The position numbers and the translations under genes were made by a program. 7,513 nucleotides of DNA from Lentisphaera sp. (GTDB lineage Bacteria; Verrucomicrobiota; Lentisphaeria; Victivallales; GWF2-50-93), in the NCBI GenBank assembly GCA_020721745.1, contig DYMC01000115.1, forward strand, positions 1 through 7,513, given 5' to 3'. The number at the start of each line of letters is the position of its first letter. The stretch's first letter is position 1. The notes under the pieces were generated by a model that saw nothing but the letters and a program-made list of their open reading frames with translations, was not told where the DNA came from and made no database searches. This document shows positions 6,443 through 7,513 of the stretch, one piece after another.

Positions 6443-6721
6443 CTATCCGTGGCGTATGTTCAGCGCCGTGGACACTTCCTCGTATTTCTTATAGTCCTTT
6501 CTCGCGAGATACTGCATCAGCTTCTTTCTTTTGCTGACCAGCATCAGAAGTCCGCGTCTGGAGTGTAAATCCTTCTTGTGCCCCTGCATGTGCCCCGTGA
6601 GGTGCTTTATCCTCTCGGTGAGCAGGCAAATCTGAGCCTCCGGCGAACCGGTGTCGGAATCCTTTCTCGCAAATTTCGCGACTTTCAGTTTCTTCTCTTC
6701 CATATCTTCCATGTCTTCCAT
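6443..6721 (-). CDS. rpsO: Ribosomal protein S15 (uS15)
   Basis: This is a 92-residue small-subunit protein that binds the central domain of 16S rRNA and helps form bridge B4. The S15 signature is clear: DTGSPEAQICLLTERIKHLTGH from about residue 23, then HKKDLHSRRGLLMLVSKRKKL at 48-68 with the rRNA-binding HxxDxHSRRGL core, and the C-terminal KDYKKYEEVSTALNIRHG. Three in-frame ATGs lie 9 nt apart (6721, 6712, 6703) in a repeat of ATGGAAGAY, giving MEDMEDMEE. They would produce 92, 89 or 86 residues; E. coli S15 has 89. The first has AGAG 4 nt upstream, while the second and third have GGAAG from the preceding repeat at near-zero or short spacing. An in-frame extension to 6790 overlaps the candidate promoter and is unlikely. 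pnp follows downstream. Confidence 0.95.
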   Translation of the reverse strand: MEDMEDMEEKKLKVAKFARKDSDTGSPEAQICLLTERIKHLTGHMQGHKKDLHSRRGLLMLVSKRKKLMQYLARKDYKKYEEVSTALNIRHG

Positions 6722-6762
6722 GTTTCTCTTGTAGAATGATGCAATGTTGAAAACGAGCACAT

Positions 6763-6790
6763 AATCTACGCCCGTCTTGACGCAATGCAA
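6763..6790 (-). promoter_or_regulatory. Candidate promoter of rpsO-pnp
   Basis: On the minus strand TTGCAT (6790-6785), a 16-nt spacer and TAGATT (6768-6763) lie about 42 nt upstream of the first rpsO ATG. AT-rich sequence just upstream (about 6800-6820) could be an UP-like element. The -10 region shares TAGATTATG with the tRNA-Phe candidate. Confidence 0.45.
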
Positions 6791-6912
6791 GCGCAGAATC
6801 TAAAAATATCTAAAATTTTCCAGAACACCATAGATCCAGCATCTCTTTTCTCCCCATCCCGACGGAAGTTCCATAATTTCTGAAAATATCCATTTGTCAT
6901 AAAGCGTTTGTA

Positions 6913-7482
6913 TTAAACACTTTTCCTGTTATTAACGAGTTTTTTTCTTGTGGCTGCACGAATTCCTCTCGCAACTATGACTTCTGGGATTATCACGCCT
7001 GCCGCCTCAATCAGCCGGGCTGTTGAATCCCGCGGTTCCTGAATTCTCTGGCATAGCACTTTCCCGTCCGTCACCACCTGATATGTGCATGCGGTAATGT
7101 AGTGGAGGCCGTTGCCGAGAATGTCTTTCACCTGTTCGCTTTTTATCATCCCCCTGTCACCGACAAGAACCACCTCTCCCCCGCCAAAGCGGCTTTTCAC
7201 CTTGCGTATCTGGGAGGAAAATGTTTCGACGTCGCCGGTGTTGCCATGGGAGACTTCGATGGAAAGAGGCGCACCATCCTGGTCGCAGAGCGGTCCGATG
7301 ACAATCTGTCTTTTCCCTTTCTTGCCATCCCGGTTGTAGCCGAACGCACCATAGAAGTTGTGTTCTCCCTCAAGATGGCTGCTCGTCACATCGTACAGGT
7401 ACAGGGATGGCGGCGCCGTCCGGCAATTCGATTTCATCAGACGGTCCTCTATTTCCATCTGACTGGAGCTCAGCCATTTCAA
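6913..7482 (-). pseudogene. IS1634-type (IS4 superfamily) transposase remnant
   Basis: A 189-residue open frame, opening with a TTG at 7482 two codons after an in-frame TGA, encodes the middle of an IS1634-type transposase. It starts at the KWLSSSQMEIEDRL helix, then YDVTSSHLEGE with the first catalytic Asp (31), FGYNRDGKKGKRQI, a GNTGDVETF block (80-88), and VLVGDRGMI with the second catalytic Asp (109), followed by GLHYITA. Full-length relatives have roughly 500-600 residues. Here the N-terminal portion is missing, and after YITA the last 55 or so residues (ending RGIRAATRKKLVNNRKSV) do not match the C-terminal part I expect, including the third catalytic acidic residue. It is therefore a non-functional fragment. 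It differs clearly from the remnant at the left edge (KGKRQIVIG against EALPQINMG), so the two are not copies of one element. Confidence 0.75.
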
Positions 7483-7513
7483 ATTTCAAATCTGAAATCG
7501 CACCGAAGGTGCG
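7476..7513. repeat. 7-bp-period AT-rich repeat plus hairpin, abutting the transposase remnant
   Basis: ATTTCAA occurs twice in tandem (7476-7482, 7483-7489), followed by a third, degenerate copy ATCTGAA (7490-7496). ATTTCA and TGAAAT (7483-7498) also make an inverted repeat. Directly after it, CGCACC-GAA-GGTGCG (7499-7513) is a perfect 6-bp hairpin that runs to the window edge. The junction with the transposase coding sequence is immediate, so the repeat replaces the missing N-terminal part. It may be one unit of a dispersed extragenic repeat, which I cannot test with one copy. Confidence 0.5.

Noticed and set aside
7476..7513. CRISPR-like repeat
   Set aside because: The repeat unit is 7 bp, tandem without spacers, and no cas gene is present.

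Overview
The window is bacterial chromosomal DNA of moderately high GC (not computed) with AT-rich intergenic gaps. No gene names the host. The rpsO-pnp pair is widespread. An ECF sigma factor, a zinc-finger anti-sigma and a secreted Spy/CpxP-like protein in one operon, an OleD-like reductase, and IS1634-type transposase remnants would fit a member of the PVC group (Lentisphaerota, Verrucomicrobiota, Kiritimatiellota or relatives). That placement is inference only.

Layout, left to right. (1) Positions 1-269, minus strand: the remnant of an IS1634-like transposase, running off the left edge and lacking its N-terminal half. (2) Positions 331-2047, minus strand: a compact operon, transcribed right to left, of an ECF sigma factor, a membrane anti-sigma with an HxxxCxxC zinc finger (its ATG overlaps the sigma stop) and a small secreted, highly charged helical protein. 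This is a complete envelope-stress type signalling cassette. (3) Positions 2048-2177: a divergent promoter region with a 16-bp dyad whose TTGCAA core could serve as the -35 box in both directions. (4) Positions 2178-3221, plus strand: an NAD(P)-dependent SDR/epimerase-family protein resembling 3-beta-HSD/OleD, beginning at TTG. (5) Positions 3387-3893, plus strand: a small nitroreductase-family flavoprotein. (6) Positions 3919-3994, minus strand: tRNA-Phe(GAA) with encoded CCA. (7) Positions 4110-6218 and 6443-6721, minus strand: pnp (PNPase) behind rpsO (ribosomal protein S15), the conserved order, separated by a 224-nt spacer with hairpins. (8) Positions 6913-7482, minus strand: a second IS1634-type transposase remnant, joined on its upstream side to a 7-bp-period AT-rich repeat and a hairpin at the right edge.

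How the genes work together: rpsO and pnp are housekeeping translation and RNA-decay genes. The sigma/anti-sigma/secreted-protein operon probably senses an extracytoplasmic condition. The reductase and nitroreductase are two separate metabolic oxidoreductases with no visible functional link. Both window edges carry transposase debris, so the segment lies between old insertion sites. Candidate promoters for rpsO, tRNA-Phe and the reductase share one layout, TTGnAN-N16-(T/C)AGATT, which may be the host's housekeeping promoter form. I see no CRISPR array, phage module, toxin-antitoxin pair or clearly undescribed system. The sigma-factor operon with its unassigned secreted third protein is the best candidate for something new.
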